DNA from: Siderastrea siderea
Lineage: Eukaryota; Cnidaria; Anthozoa; Scleractinia; Rhizangiidae
DNA length: 64,000 nucleotides
NCBI GenBank assembly: GCA_964030785.1
Contig: OZ034977.1
Coordinates: 30,589,152-30,653,151 of the forward strand
Direction: 5' to 3'
Made by a program: the position numbers and the translations under genes. The notes below the pieces were generated by a model. The model was not told the origin of the DNA. It saw only the letters and a list, made by a program, of their open reading frames with translations, and ran no database searches. Shown piece after piece: positions 13,301 through 23,800 of the stretch. Every line of letters starts with the position of its first letter. Position 1 is the stretch's first letter.

Positions 13301-14374
13301 TTTGTGGTGTTTCAGTTTGCTGTTGTGTATCAGAAAATCGTGTTGTTTTCTGAAAAAATTGTTGTGTTCTGAAAAAGACTGTTGTGTTCTGAGAAAGATT
13401 GTTGTGTTCTGGAAAACGTTGTTGTGTTCTGGAAAACATTGTTGTGTTCTGGAAAAGCTTGTTGTGTTCTGAAAGGGAAATTTAGTTGTGTTTGCCCCTG
13501 TGGACCACCGTAAAAAAGCAAGCGACTAAATTTTACTCACCTGTTTGATTTTCCTGATATTATGAAAGTTAATCTTTCACTTATATGTTCTCTTTTTCCA
13601 TACATTGCCAAAATACTTTAAAAGCACCAGTTGTAATGAACCCCTATTATCAAGAACACATTTTCTAGTCCCTTAACACTTTGTCGTATAATTTAGGGTA
13701 CCACTGAAATCTGCATGAGCAGACCATTATTTGAAGGCAGTTATTTGTAGTGATGTAATAGTCTCTTGACCAATCAAAACACCAGACAAAATAACCTGAA
13801 TGACAAATGAGGTTGTCACTGCAATTAAGCATTCACTGCGAATTTCATACAAGGAATAACATATTATTATTCTCTGATAAAGATCATGAATGGCATATCG
13901 TTCCATCTGGGCTGAATGAAATTTCATAATCCTTGTCAGGTATTCTAGCTTACATTAAGAGAAACAACGGACGTTTTATACATATCAACCTTTATAGATT
14001 TAACCTTACATGCTTACAAGCTTACTCATCTCAAGAAATTGGGTTTACCTAGGTGCAAGAACCTGGCACGATCTTCTTTGTTTGTTAGCTTTTGTTTTGC
14101 TGTACGCTATTGTTTAAAATGTTTTGTTTCGTTTGTTTTACGTCATCCGTGAGTTTACAAAAGTTCTTACATCGAGGAAATTAATTGTTCGCAAAACTAA
14201 CAGCTGCATGAAAAACACGTGATTTGAATAATCGGTGGTAAACTTTGAAGGTAACCTGACAGCAAAGGAACTAAATTAAAACAACACACTGTTAAACAGC
14301 GAGGGATCCTTACCTGCATTCGTCTCTGCGATGACAAGGAAAAAGGAAATAAACCACACGACAGTTTCATACAT
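7329..14374 (-). CDS. Novel single-pass type I membrane protein, 4 exons, 261 aa
   Basis: The spliced protein joins exons 14374-14314, 9150-8717, 8084-7893 and 7427-7329 (stop), all on the minus strand with AG/GT borders and matching phases (1, 0, 0). Exon 1 is exactly a signal peptide (MYETVVWFISFFLVIAETNA, residues 1-20), preceded by an in-frame stop. Residues 21 to about 143 form a Ser/Thr/Asn-rich ectodomain with sequons such as NKS, NIS, NMS, NIT, NKT and NYT. Residues about 144-165 form one membrane helix (ILDYILIPVGCLLAIVISYF). A basic stop-transfer stretch follows (KVRRKRRLERE), then an acidic tail with NLYEDSSE and QEPPPVPSEE. A minus-strand AATAAA lies at 7276-7271. I do not recognise the family. 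It is probably a cell-surface or vesicular protein that is glycosylated outside and may bind partners through its Tyr- and Pro-containing tail. Further exons inside introns cannot be excluded. Confidence 0.72.
8125..8340. mobile_element. MITE, TTAACCCTTTAAGCCCC-end family
   Basis: It begins TTAACCCTTTAAGCCCCAG and ends near TGATCACTATTTGGGCTAAG, an inverted pair about 215 bp apart. Copies of the same family lie at 21245-21456, 24703-24916 and, as a fragment, at 61738-61861. It sits in the third intron of the membrane-protein gene's transcript order (between exons 3 and 2). Confidence 0.6.
9668..10014. mobile_element. hAT-type MITE
   Basis: Perfect 16-bp terminal inverted repeats TAGGGCTGCAATGATA bound 347 bp. 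They are flanked by the near-identical octamers AAATCTAT (9660-9667) and ACATCTAT (10015-10022), the 8-bp duplication expected of hAT elements. The inner sequence is A+T-rich, non-coding, and repeats GATAC/ATCG motifs. It lies in the first intron of the membrane-protein gene. Confidence 0.82.
11033..11275 (+). pseudogene. N-terminal helix-turn-helix fragment of an integrase-type transposase
   Basis: The 80-residue frame contains ISYDFSRGYMYEVITEFLA, then KFHGITICVRTLENRFRQLK and RR. This matches, from memory of the family, the helix-turn-helix N-terminus of integrase-core (DDE) transposase-like proteins common in cnidarian and fish genomes (pattern: Y-F-x-G-F/Y-x(3)-I ... I-S/C-x-R-T-L-x(2)-L-K). 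The catalytic domain is missing; after KRR the frame degenerates into a short repetitive end and stops. It lies just inside the left arm of the 10669-13512 foldback, so it is probably the remnant gene of that element. Confidence 0.5.
11578..12519. mobile_element. Nested foldback MITE with G-run ends
   Basis: The left end GGAAAGTACGTTTTTTCTTGG and the right end, reverse complement GGAAGGTACGTTTTTTCTTGG, are inverted copies, each followed by a run of eight or more G (or C). GGGAGGGTCACAC-type motifs recur inside both arms. It is inserted within the larger 10669-13512 foldback. No coding capacity is convincing; the open frames near 12300-12730 are G-run artefacts. Confidence 0.62.
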
Positions 14375-14896
14375 TTGAGGCAGCTCAATCAGCTTTTACC
14401 ACGGAAAATACTGTCATAAATCATTGCTTCGGTGTCCAAAACTAGTCAGCGTCATTTCCAAGAAAGTAATCTGTTTTAACAAAGGATTGTCACTAGTTCT
14501 CGCTGCGTGTTAGCGACGAACTCAACTAATTTTCCTGCTTTAAGTACGCTATTTCTGCAAGCTCATTACATCGCAAATGCTCTTGAGAAAATTTGATCCA
14601 GCTTTCCTCTGACAGAAGACCCTGGGAACGAGGTTGAGGCATTTACCTGGGAAGACCTGGGAACGATTGCCAATCCAATATGGCGGCCGTGTAGAGGCGA
14701 GTTTCCAATTACTTAAACACTATCCTCCTGTGTGAAAAGGTAGAAAAACTTCAGATTTAATGGATAAAGAAGTCGTAGCATTGCTTCGGGGTAACTTGCG
14801 TTTACGGTCAACAGAATGAGTCTGCCTGAATTTTGTTATTTCACTAGCTGATGAAGTCTTCATCGTTTGATACTCATCTAGGTCATCTTTTGGCGC
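14375..14896. promoter_or_regulatory. Divergent promoter region between membrane-protein gene and HEMK1
   Basis: The two start codons are 522 bp apart on opposite strands, so this interval should hold both promoters. CCAATATGGCGGCC (14675-14688) joins a CCAAT pentamer to a YY1-like AAnATGGCGGC core, a common feature of TATA-less housekeeping promoters. No TATA box is evident. Two partial copies of the CTGGGAACGA repeat motif (around 14622 and 14660) suggest a repeat end has landed here. Two upstream ATGs precede HEMK1 (14760 and 14816); the latter opens an 11-codon frame that stops in the HEMK1 frame. Confidence 0.5.
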
Positions 14897-17800
14897 ATGT
14901 ATTTAAGGACATTATCAACTGCACTCTGTAGATTCCAGCGCACTTATCGAGCAAATAACCACACCAGGTTACAAAGATGTAGCTTTAAGGCGCATGTTGA
15001 AATTTACAGTGGAAATATCCATAGGAATTTCCGCTCACAGAATCTTAAACTTCTTACAAACTCCTGGATACAACGGCTAAAGGAAGGACATGTACCCGAA
15101 GCAGAACTGTCAGTGAAGTTCATTACAGAGCATGTACTTGGAAAGGAGAGAACACAGGTATATTTAATAATGTATTATATTTTAATGGAGGGGGGGTGTA
15201 CTTCTCTTTGAAGTGAACAGTAGTGGAGTGAGAGGTGGGAGGGGGGAGTACCCATATAAAAGTGATGGGAGTGTCCATCAGAAAGTTTGAAATGAACACC
15301 TTGAAGTAATCAGAATCTTTTGTATTGTAGGTGTTTCCACAAATATATTTTTCCTTTCTTTGATTTGCGTTGCTTAACCTACCTAAAGTTGTGAGGATAC
15401 ATGTCTCTCCCCTATTTTGCAGCCAACTTTCCATGAAGGCATGTTGGATCCAACCCTTATTTCTTTGCTACTTAAATCATTTTGACAAGGAGCTGTATTT
15501 AGAAACATATATAAGCCTTTTTGGATCCTGTGTGACAAATTCAGCCACTGTGGTTGTTGTAAGGCAGTGTTTAGCAAAGGACGTCATGAACAGTGTGGAA
15601 TAGGAATTCCCAGGCAGGGATACCTGTCTGCACTGATTCTGATGAGTGCTCCTGGTTTCACCTGTGCCTGAGATTCATTAGAGGCACAGTGGTGTAATGG
15701 TTGGGACATCGGCCTTTTTAATTTAACGCTGTATGGCCCTGCTGACACTATTCTAAAGAAAGTGCATTGGCGATTTGATGTGCGTAGGGCCAGACGGGTT
15801 GACAAAAGCAAATCCAGAAAAAGCCGTCTGGCCCTGAACACATCATGTTTTCATTTGGCATGCACACACTTTTTCAATTCCTTGAGTATTTGAAAGCATT
15901 TTTTGACATTTTCTTATAATATTAAGCAGAACAATGGTGGTATGATAAAATGCTTATTGGCTGAAATAGGCCAGGCCTTACAGGAAAATATTTGGCTCTC
16001 AGTCATGGAACACAGACCTCGCTCTACCAAAATATTGTCCTGTCCAGCCTTCCTACTTAGCCAGTAAGTGCATAGTAACATACTTCTGATCGGAGATTAA
16101 AGGGTCAGTGGCTCGAGGACAGTTTAGACTGCATTGTCATGTTATTGTTTTAACATCCTCATATCTCTGATCTCTACCCTGGTGTATTAAATGAGTACTG
16201 ACATAAAAAAAGGAAAAAAGGCAGTAATCCTGTGATGGACTACAATTACCCTCAGAAATACGTGAGACACTGCTATGCACAGGTGCAAAATTTGGCTTCC
16301 GGCACCCAGTATCTTCCCCCCACCCATCCCCCCTTTCAATGTGGTTTGTTACACAGTCCGATGCTCAAAATATTGTCTGACAACATTGAAAGGGAGGGGG
16401 GGGGGGGTACTTGTGGGAATTGGTGGTTTTCCTGTGGGGTGAGGCAATATTCATTATGCAAGAGTGGGTTTTGGGCAAGAGTATGTCAACAACTCTGCAA
16501 GTAATATTGTTGCATCCATAGTGCCTGTTATTCCTCCTAGTTGCTTCACACTACAGAGACTGTAGTTAACACGACAGGGCTCAAAAACGGCTGATTGGTT
16601 AAAAGATATTACGTAAAAAGCGTCACAGAATTGCTACTGAGCATCCGTGTTGCTTTTTCACCCTTGAAAAGTTCAACATGGCGGACGGGCTGCAGTTGTT
16701 TTTGCACGGGAACCGCAATATTATTTCACTTTCAACGGACGATCGAAGTTACGTTAGATAGTTTTTTAATCGGAAATGCTGTTTGAATCGATCATTGACT
16801 TCAGTGGCTTTCAAAAAAGCCATTTTGGCCGCCGTACACTGGAGAAACTGAATATACTTAAGCTTATCGGCAGTCCAATCTTGGATCAGGCTGCATCTTC
16901 TGATGGCGTTTAGCATTGATCTCGTCGTTTGATTTATGTTATCTTCCATCAATATTTTTTCGTGGACAAGGCATGCAGAAGGGGAGTGATCTCATGGTTG
17001 CAGGTCAGTGATTTATTGATGTACTATTTCATAACTGATCATCATGCACTCAATGGTTATGTAGCCCTTTGCTGGTCATGTTTTTGCACATTTAATACAC
17101 AAGTTTGTTGACGTGGATTGCTGCTCTTTTACAAACTGACAAGTGCTTTAATAGCCGGAAGAGAGTGTTACCTGATGTTTAAATAATGCTATAAAAGTCT
17201 TCAAAAGTGCCTTTTTCGAGATCACTTAAAAGCCTGTTGTGGTTGGTATTTTTGATACTTTAAGTCCACACTATGACTCGTATGATGCATTTTTTTTTAA
17301 CTGACAAATGCTGCTTTATGTTGTGTGTTGAATTCTGAAGAAAGCAAATCAAATAATAATTTTTGAATTTTGTTAATTGCAATTACCCAGTCTTTCTTAG
17401 ATCAGCAACACTGAACATGTTTATGTGCTTTATTCATTGGTTAACATATTTAATCAACACACTTGTTGATCAATACACAATGACAATTTCTGCTTTTTGT
17501 TAAGCTTTGCTTGTGCTCATTGATTTGTGTATTGTTAGCTTTACTCATATACTTTGTTCCCATGAAGATCCATATATATACCACATCTTGGTCAGTATTT
17601 TACTTGTTTTGCAATTTATTTGTATACTTGAACCAGTATGCCACACCACAATTTGGCCACAATTTTTAAAGTAAAACCCTAGTATACAAGTGGTTTTTGC
17701 ATTTAGGGGGTATTCTAGTAATAGGAAACAACTGTATCAGTTAATTTTTGGGGAAAAAACCTTTTGCAAATAGCCAAAATAGAGTGTTGATTGATGTTTA

Positions 17801-20800
17801 CAGGGGAACTCCACTAATACGATCACTGATCAATGGGCCATATAATTTAATAAATAATTAATGAAAAAAAAAACGGTTGTTGCATTCAAGAAGTATTTCA
17901 GTCACAAAAATAACTGGATCATTTAATTTCTGGGCTAAAAGAAGTGTCATAAGATGATCGCATGTAACAAGGTGGTTGGTAAGACAGGGTTTTACTTGTA
18001 CATTGTACTTTTAAGACCTGCGAGACCAAACAAGGTCATGTAGGTGAAAGAGATTCAATCTATTTGCAGAATGTTTTTAAAATGTTATGTTAAACTTGTT
18101 GAGTGCCAGCATTATGATACATTTTTTGCCAAATTATAAGTTTTTAATCAATTATATATACATGAAGTAAAATTTATGTTTTACATTTTTTTCCCCAGGT
18201 TGTCACAGCTTTTGACTGCAGTGATATGTTCTTATCTGGCCTGTTAAGTTCCTGGCAGAAAGCAGAGAATGGCAGCAATAAAAGTCACTAGTGTTCAATT
18301 CAAATATTAATTATTATAATCATTGATTTTTCAAATGTCAGTTTGCCCTACACTCTTTGGCTGTACAACATTCTTGATACTAAAAACAGTCCAGTGGAGT
18401 GTACTGATGTTTTGAAGTCTGATCTCTATGAGAGGTCTGTCTGGAGGCAAACTACATGTTTATTGCTCCTGATGAAAGGTGAAGTGAAAAAGCATGTATA
18501 TAAAGATTTGAGAAATAAAACCCAGCATCTTGGTGCCTTTTTTCCATCTTGCAACTCATCTTACTTTAATTTTGTAGCCAACCTTCTTTTTAGAAGGAAG
18601 TTAGAAGCAGTTGTGTGAGAGGGGCATCAATGATGATTATGACCCCTCGTTTTAGTCTTTGCCCTATCTGCACTTTTCAGATACTACATGTACTTGTCTG
18701 GAGCATTGAACATTGATTGATGCAGCGTTTGCTCCTAATTAGTGAACTCAATTCTGGAGCGACTTCCTCAGTGTTTTGTGCTTCTATGCCATTGTTTTTT
18801 TTAATTCAAAGTTAAATTCTGTGTGGTATCATTTAGATATTATTTTGGTAAATATACTGCTCAACAATTTCCTTTTGCAATGCAGTCAAGTTCTTTCATT
18901 AATTACTCTTGACTAAGGTTAACCAAAAATTGCTGAATTTGGATTCATCTGACAACTGTCAGCCTTGTTCTGAAAAAAACAAAAGGTATTGCACCTGTCT
19001 GCTGTTGGAATATAAATGAAGGGTTTACAAGCTAAAGAAGGTGGCTGCATAAACAATGAGTACACTTGTATTGGCAAGGAGAAGCACTTTGCTTTGCTAT
19101 TATAATTTTATATTTTCCAGTGTGTTTTAAATGAAGTTTTGCTGCACTGACAATTTTGTTGCTAAGAGGGGTGTACCTTGTGTTTGAAAGGTACTATTTT
19201 GTCCTGTTCCAGATCTGTTAATATCATGTCATTTTCCATGATCTTTCCACCTTTTTTTTTCATTGCTGAAATACATTTAGGTGTTTTTTTCGTTTGTATT
19301 GCTCGTGTATTCAGTAGCTCAGTTTGACAGAGTGTTTTTGTTCATCCTCCATCACAGTTCCCATAACTGCAAAGTAGCAAAACATTTCACCATCATTTCA
19401 GTAACAAAAACAGACGTTTTTGTTTGGTTGATTTCAGATGCAGTGATTTAAGATAGGATAGTTCCAACATAGCATTCTCTGCAAAAATATTCATTAGAAA
19501 ACCAATCACTATAATATTCAGTGGGAAACGATTTCAAACACTATTCACCTGAATAGCCAATGAGCTTTAATATGTGGAGGTCGTTTGTTTCCTGTGCGAG
19601 GTACTGTCCAAGGGTTTACATTAAAAAGTGCACCATTTAAGTTTACTTCGCTTTTCTTCAGCCGTTTCATTCCCAGAGTTACAACCTCGAGGTAGATGTG
19701 ACCATTGAAATAGAAGCTGGGTTGATCTGCTGATCCTGTAGTGCTGTTTGTTTTACAGTACATGTACTTTGGAAAATGAATATTGGGATTCTTGTTGTTT
19801 AAATTCTGTCATTACTGATTTTAAGCAACAATGACTAGTAAAACGTAGGGTATTTGGATGTTTATTAACTTGATCTAACGCAAGTCCAAATACTTTTATT
19901 TAAAAAAGCATTAAGAAACAACGATCTAAACGTTGGCAATAACTTAATCGAGTTGCTGTACACTGGCACGACTTCTCTTCCAAGATATAAACAAACAAAT
20001 GTTCATCTTCAAACAGCGATTTAAAAAATCATCGATGCGAAAAAATAGTCTCTTAATATTTCTTTGCAAATTATCAAACTTTCCATTACGAGACACTCAT
20101 ATAAGCCTACTATCTTAGCAAACAAGAAAATCCAAGATCCGTTAAAGTTTTGTTGTCAAGGACAGCTAACTATTAGTTAGCAGAACAATGTCCCAAAACG
20201 TTTAGGACAACATGGTCTGATTGTTACCGAAACTAGACTCCCTGCTTATGAAGGAACTAATAATATCAAAGGTCCATGAGGATGCACATCTCGAGCACAT
20301 GTAAGTAGCCGTAAATCCTCGTTGTGCAAAGGCGGGCATGTTGAAACTTGTTTCTTTTCGAGGCACCAATACCGAAGCCATTGAAGAATGTGCTGTCAAG
20401 AATACTTGACAGCAGAGCTCTGCATTATTTTTTTGCAATCTGTGTTGGGATCCTTGAACGAGCACAGCGCTATGGAGGGTCGACTGTTAAACTGAGGTCG
20501 TACGCAAAGGACAGGTTAGATCATAAAATTTTCCAACAAGGTATAAAACAAATAATAAGCAATTTATTTATGCCTTTAAAGATGCACTTGTACACTGCCA
20601 ATAAAAACCTTCATAGAAGTCCTAAGCATAAGATGTACCCTTTCTAAAACTATCGGCATGCGATTCACAAGCGACAATTAAAACCAGAGACAGATGAATA
20701 GTACAAAATTAAGCTAAAAACACAACGCGAGCGGACAAGATTGTGCTCTACTTGTGAATTATTCCGCCACATTTTTCTTCTTTGGGTAGCGTTAATGAAG

Positions 20801-23800
20801 TCCATCAACAAGAAGCATTTAAAAATTTTCATCAGAACGAATCAAAAGTCATTTTTGATATGTTAAATAGGAATAAACAAGCTACGGAAATTTGCGTTTC
20901 AAAACCTTAGAGAACTTGACACGACCTTATTAGTTAACGCAAAAACTGTACCTTGGGGCAATTACGAAAAGCTCAAAGTATCCTTGGGGAAGAGGTGTCT
21001 TCATCGCCGGATAAAACTGAAAATACCATTTCGATTTCTTCGATCAGAGTCACAACTTCAGCATAAGTGATTGTACAGATTACCCAAGTTGTTTTTGAGG
21101 GCTTTGAGCTCGCAGGAGGCTGCAAGGAGCCGTTACAATGACGTGTTAGATTTTGATTCGTCGTCCGCCATTTTGAAAATCGAATGGCGGGAAGAGGACC
21201 TGGGTTTTACTGCGCATGTTCAGCCATTTTTGAGCCCTGTCAGTTAACACTTTAAGCCCCAATAGTGATCAGCATTAAATTTCTTGTTATCATATCAGTG
21301 CATTAAAACACATACAGGTCATGAGAATTAGGGAAATGATCACGAATTGAAAGATGAATTGTTCGATGTTTCAATAAGTTCTCCTAACAAGTACTCAACA
21401 AAGTGTTTGAAGACCAGTAAGGAGAATTTTAATAATGAAGCTGGGGCTTTGGGTTCACTGCCAGCCATGTAAGCTGCTAGCCTATGAAAGCCTGCATGGT
21501 GGGTGCTAAAAGAAAGAGGAGGAAGTGGAGGTATTAGCAAGCATGAGACACGAGCACGGAAGGGAAAGAGAAAGGTGTGTCTGCTATCAAGCTATTGTTT
21601 TCATGGCTTTTGACTTTTGCCTGGTGGATTCAAAAATCATGACTGGTCAGAGACAATTTTGCACTAATCAATTACCTGAATAATTATTCTGATTGGACTG
21701 AGAATTAATTGAGCGTAATTCAAGTACTTACCGATTACACAGCAGTGAGGGGAGGCCTCCCTTGTACAAGCCTGGTGGTTTCTGGAGGTCTCCTCACCAC
21801 TCTAATTTCATATCTTAACAATAAATCATTTTTATAAATATAAGCAACATGTAATCCTCTTTAGTTAAATCCTTAAGTAATTTTTTCTTCCTTGCTTTTG
21901 TACTTTTCTTGTAATTTCTCATTGTGTGTGTGTGTGAGTGGCAAAGAAGAATAAAACAAAAATAAATAAAAATAAATACATTATTTGAAACAGACACGGA
22001 ATTTTCTCATGCTACATTGCCAATTTAAAAATAATTATCTTTCATGAGTCCTCCACACAAGATTGCTGTGACCATTTCATACTGATATATTTGAAGAAAA
22101 TTGTAAAGTTGAGGCAACTAAATTATGTTCCAGTGACCTGTAACTAGTAAACACTACACTGAACAGAGAAAAATTGATTAGCTGCACGATATCGAACGGG
22201 AAATTTTCAATAACGGTTTTATTGCCAGAATTGCAAAAGACAAAATTTTTCAATCAGCGGTTGCTACAGGAAATTTATATGACGATGCACATTCAACTCC
22301 TCTTGATGGAGAGATTTTATGTTCCTGGGCACTTTCCCTTCTTTTCCATCTGGCTATCGAGTTCAATGAACAGTCATTACTTTTTCTGATTTTTCCATGC
22401 TTGCAACGAGCTAGATGTGACAGGTCGACATTTCACAAACAGCCCGCTTTTGGAAGAAAACAATAGCTTGGTAGTAGGCACCTCATCCTCCTTCCTCTTA
22501 CACTCTGTACTCACATCTTGCCCTTTGCGTTCAGTGTTCACTTGCAAATAATTACCCATTTCCCTCCCATCTCGGTTCCTGTCACATAGGCTATGTAAGC
22601 TGCTTCCGCAGACCATGTTTGACTTTACCTTAACCCTCAAGGATGTCAATAAACAAAATGACAGCATGAAACAAGTATGCTCCTTGATGCCTACATGTAC
22701 AACAAGAAAATGGGTTCCATTTTGTTGTTTATGTCTGAACAAAGTTCTTTTTAGTGCCCAGGTCATGTGCTCCAAGATCTAGTGTGCACTTGGCCTAAAT
22801 GGGTATCTGTTTTATTGTTCCACTAGCTCTGTGATGTTAAAGAGGATGGACATAATTTAACGAAGGAAGAGGTAGAAAGCCTGAATCAATTGTGCCTACA
22901 AAGACTTCAGAGGTATACTGAATTACAGAATATTGTTGCATTGAGTTTGGGGAATCAGGAATTTAAGGGCTCAAGAAAAAAACATCCGAAACAACTTTAC
23001 AGGACAAAAAAGCCACTGAAAAAAATCTGTATCCGAAAGGTGTTAAGAAAATTATGGGTTTTTAGAAGCGTATTTCTCTTTGCCTTTGAACAAAGGAAAT
23101 CAACCAAGTGTTGCTTTGCTTGATTAAGTATTAAATGAATTATAAATTAATTAATAAGGTAATTTATACTTACTGTACCATCCATATATATATAAAAATT
23201 ATTTAGACTAAAAAATATAACAACACATTGATTGGTGACTTCAATGACCTCCCTCTCTAGATATGGTGATAATTATTTACGTTATAATTATTTGTTGTTA
23301 TATGTATTAATGGCATAAATTGCATTTGTTGTTCATCTTATTTTAGGGTTCCTGTACAGTATGTTATTGGTGAATGGGATTTTCGATATTTAAATTTGGA
23401 AATGAGGCCACCTGTGTTCATCCCTAGGCCGGAGACAGAGGTAAAATGTACAATTCCAAGGTGGATAATTACGTGTAAGCAGTTTAAAATAATGTAAAGT
23501 CACAGTAATTTTAAGCAGTTCAAATGTAAAATCCCAATGATTTTAAGTAGTTTAACTTTAATTTCCTAGTAGTATTAGGCAGCTATAACAGCTTACTGTA
23601 AAATCCTGTGGATAACAAAGCAGTTTTACCAAGAAATCCCTTAGATAAGTTAAATTCTGTGTTTAGATCAAATGAGCCAAATGCGTGGCAATCAGTACAT
23701 TTGGAGGCTTAGCGTTTTACTGTGAAACGAAGAAAACCATGAATGCTAGAACTATTTCTGGAATGTTTATTGTGCTGGGAAAGAAAAGCAAACAGATACA

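Larger units (their letters stand above)
10669..13512. mobile_element. Foldback DNA transposon remnant with 19-bp subterminal repeats
   Basis: Inverted ends TACGGTGGYCCACAGG are each followed by arrays of a ~19-bp unit, CAGAACACAACAATCTTTT, with about six copies at 10704-10830 and a similar number inverted at 13330-13480. AAAAAG lies directly outside both ends (10663-10668 and 13513-13518), but it is low complexity. A further inverted segment, TTTTCCTGATATTATxAAAG, lies outside both ends (10637-10666 and 13551-13580), so the true element may be larger. Inside are a transposase-like N-terminal frame (11033) and another foldback (11578-12519). Confidence 0.65.
16573..21242. mobile_element. 4.67-kb hAT-like insertion in HEMK1 intron 1
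   Basis: The ends carry inverted CAGGGCTCAAAAAYGGCTG. The perfect octamer GTTAACAC flanks both sides (16565-16572 and 21243-21250). This fits the 8-bp duplication and CAGGG-type ends of hAT transposons, allowing one or two extra bases (GA/TCA) outside CAGGG. The subterminal inverted motif TTCAAVATGGCGGAC also occurs near both ends (16672 and about 21165-21180). The pre-insertion site can be read as a SINE tail joined to a TTAAC-CTTTAAGCCCC MITE start, which independently supports a real insertion. I could not find a BED finger or hAT dimerisation domain, so the element may be non-autonomous or may carry unrelated sequence; exon-like stretches occur on both strands. Confidence 0.75.

Noticed and set aside
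13320..13480. CRISPR-like array
   Set aside because: The ~19-bp units are directly tandem without unique spacers and have an inverted counterpart at the other end of a transposon in a eukaryotic genome.
14197..14388. Frame MSCLKCMKLSC... as the start of the membrane protein
   Set aside because: It is in the wrong frame; the frame beginning at 14374 gives a typical signal peptide and joins exon 2 in phase.
15422..15481. Extra HEMK1 exon after a TTTTGCAG acceptor
   Set aside because: Its phase-0 frame stops after 20 codons. Exons 1 and 2 already join in phase to give a normal-length protein; at most it is a cryptic exon.
22377..22775. 132-codon minus-strand frame in HEMK1 intron 1
   Set aside because: No recognisable domain or splice partners, and it overlaps the more protein-like plus-strand frame at 22182-22466.
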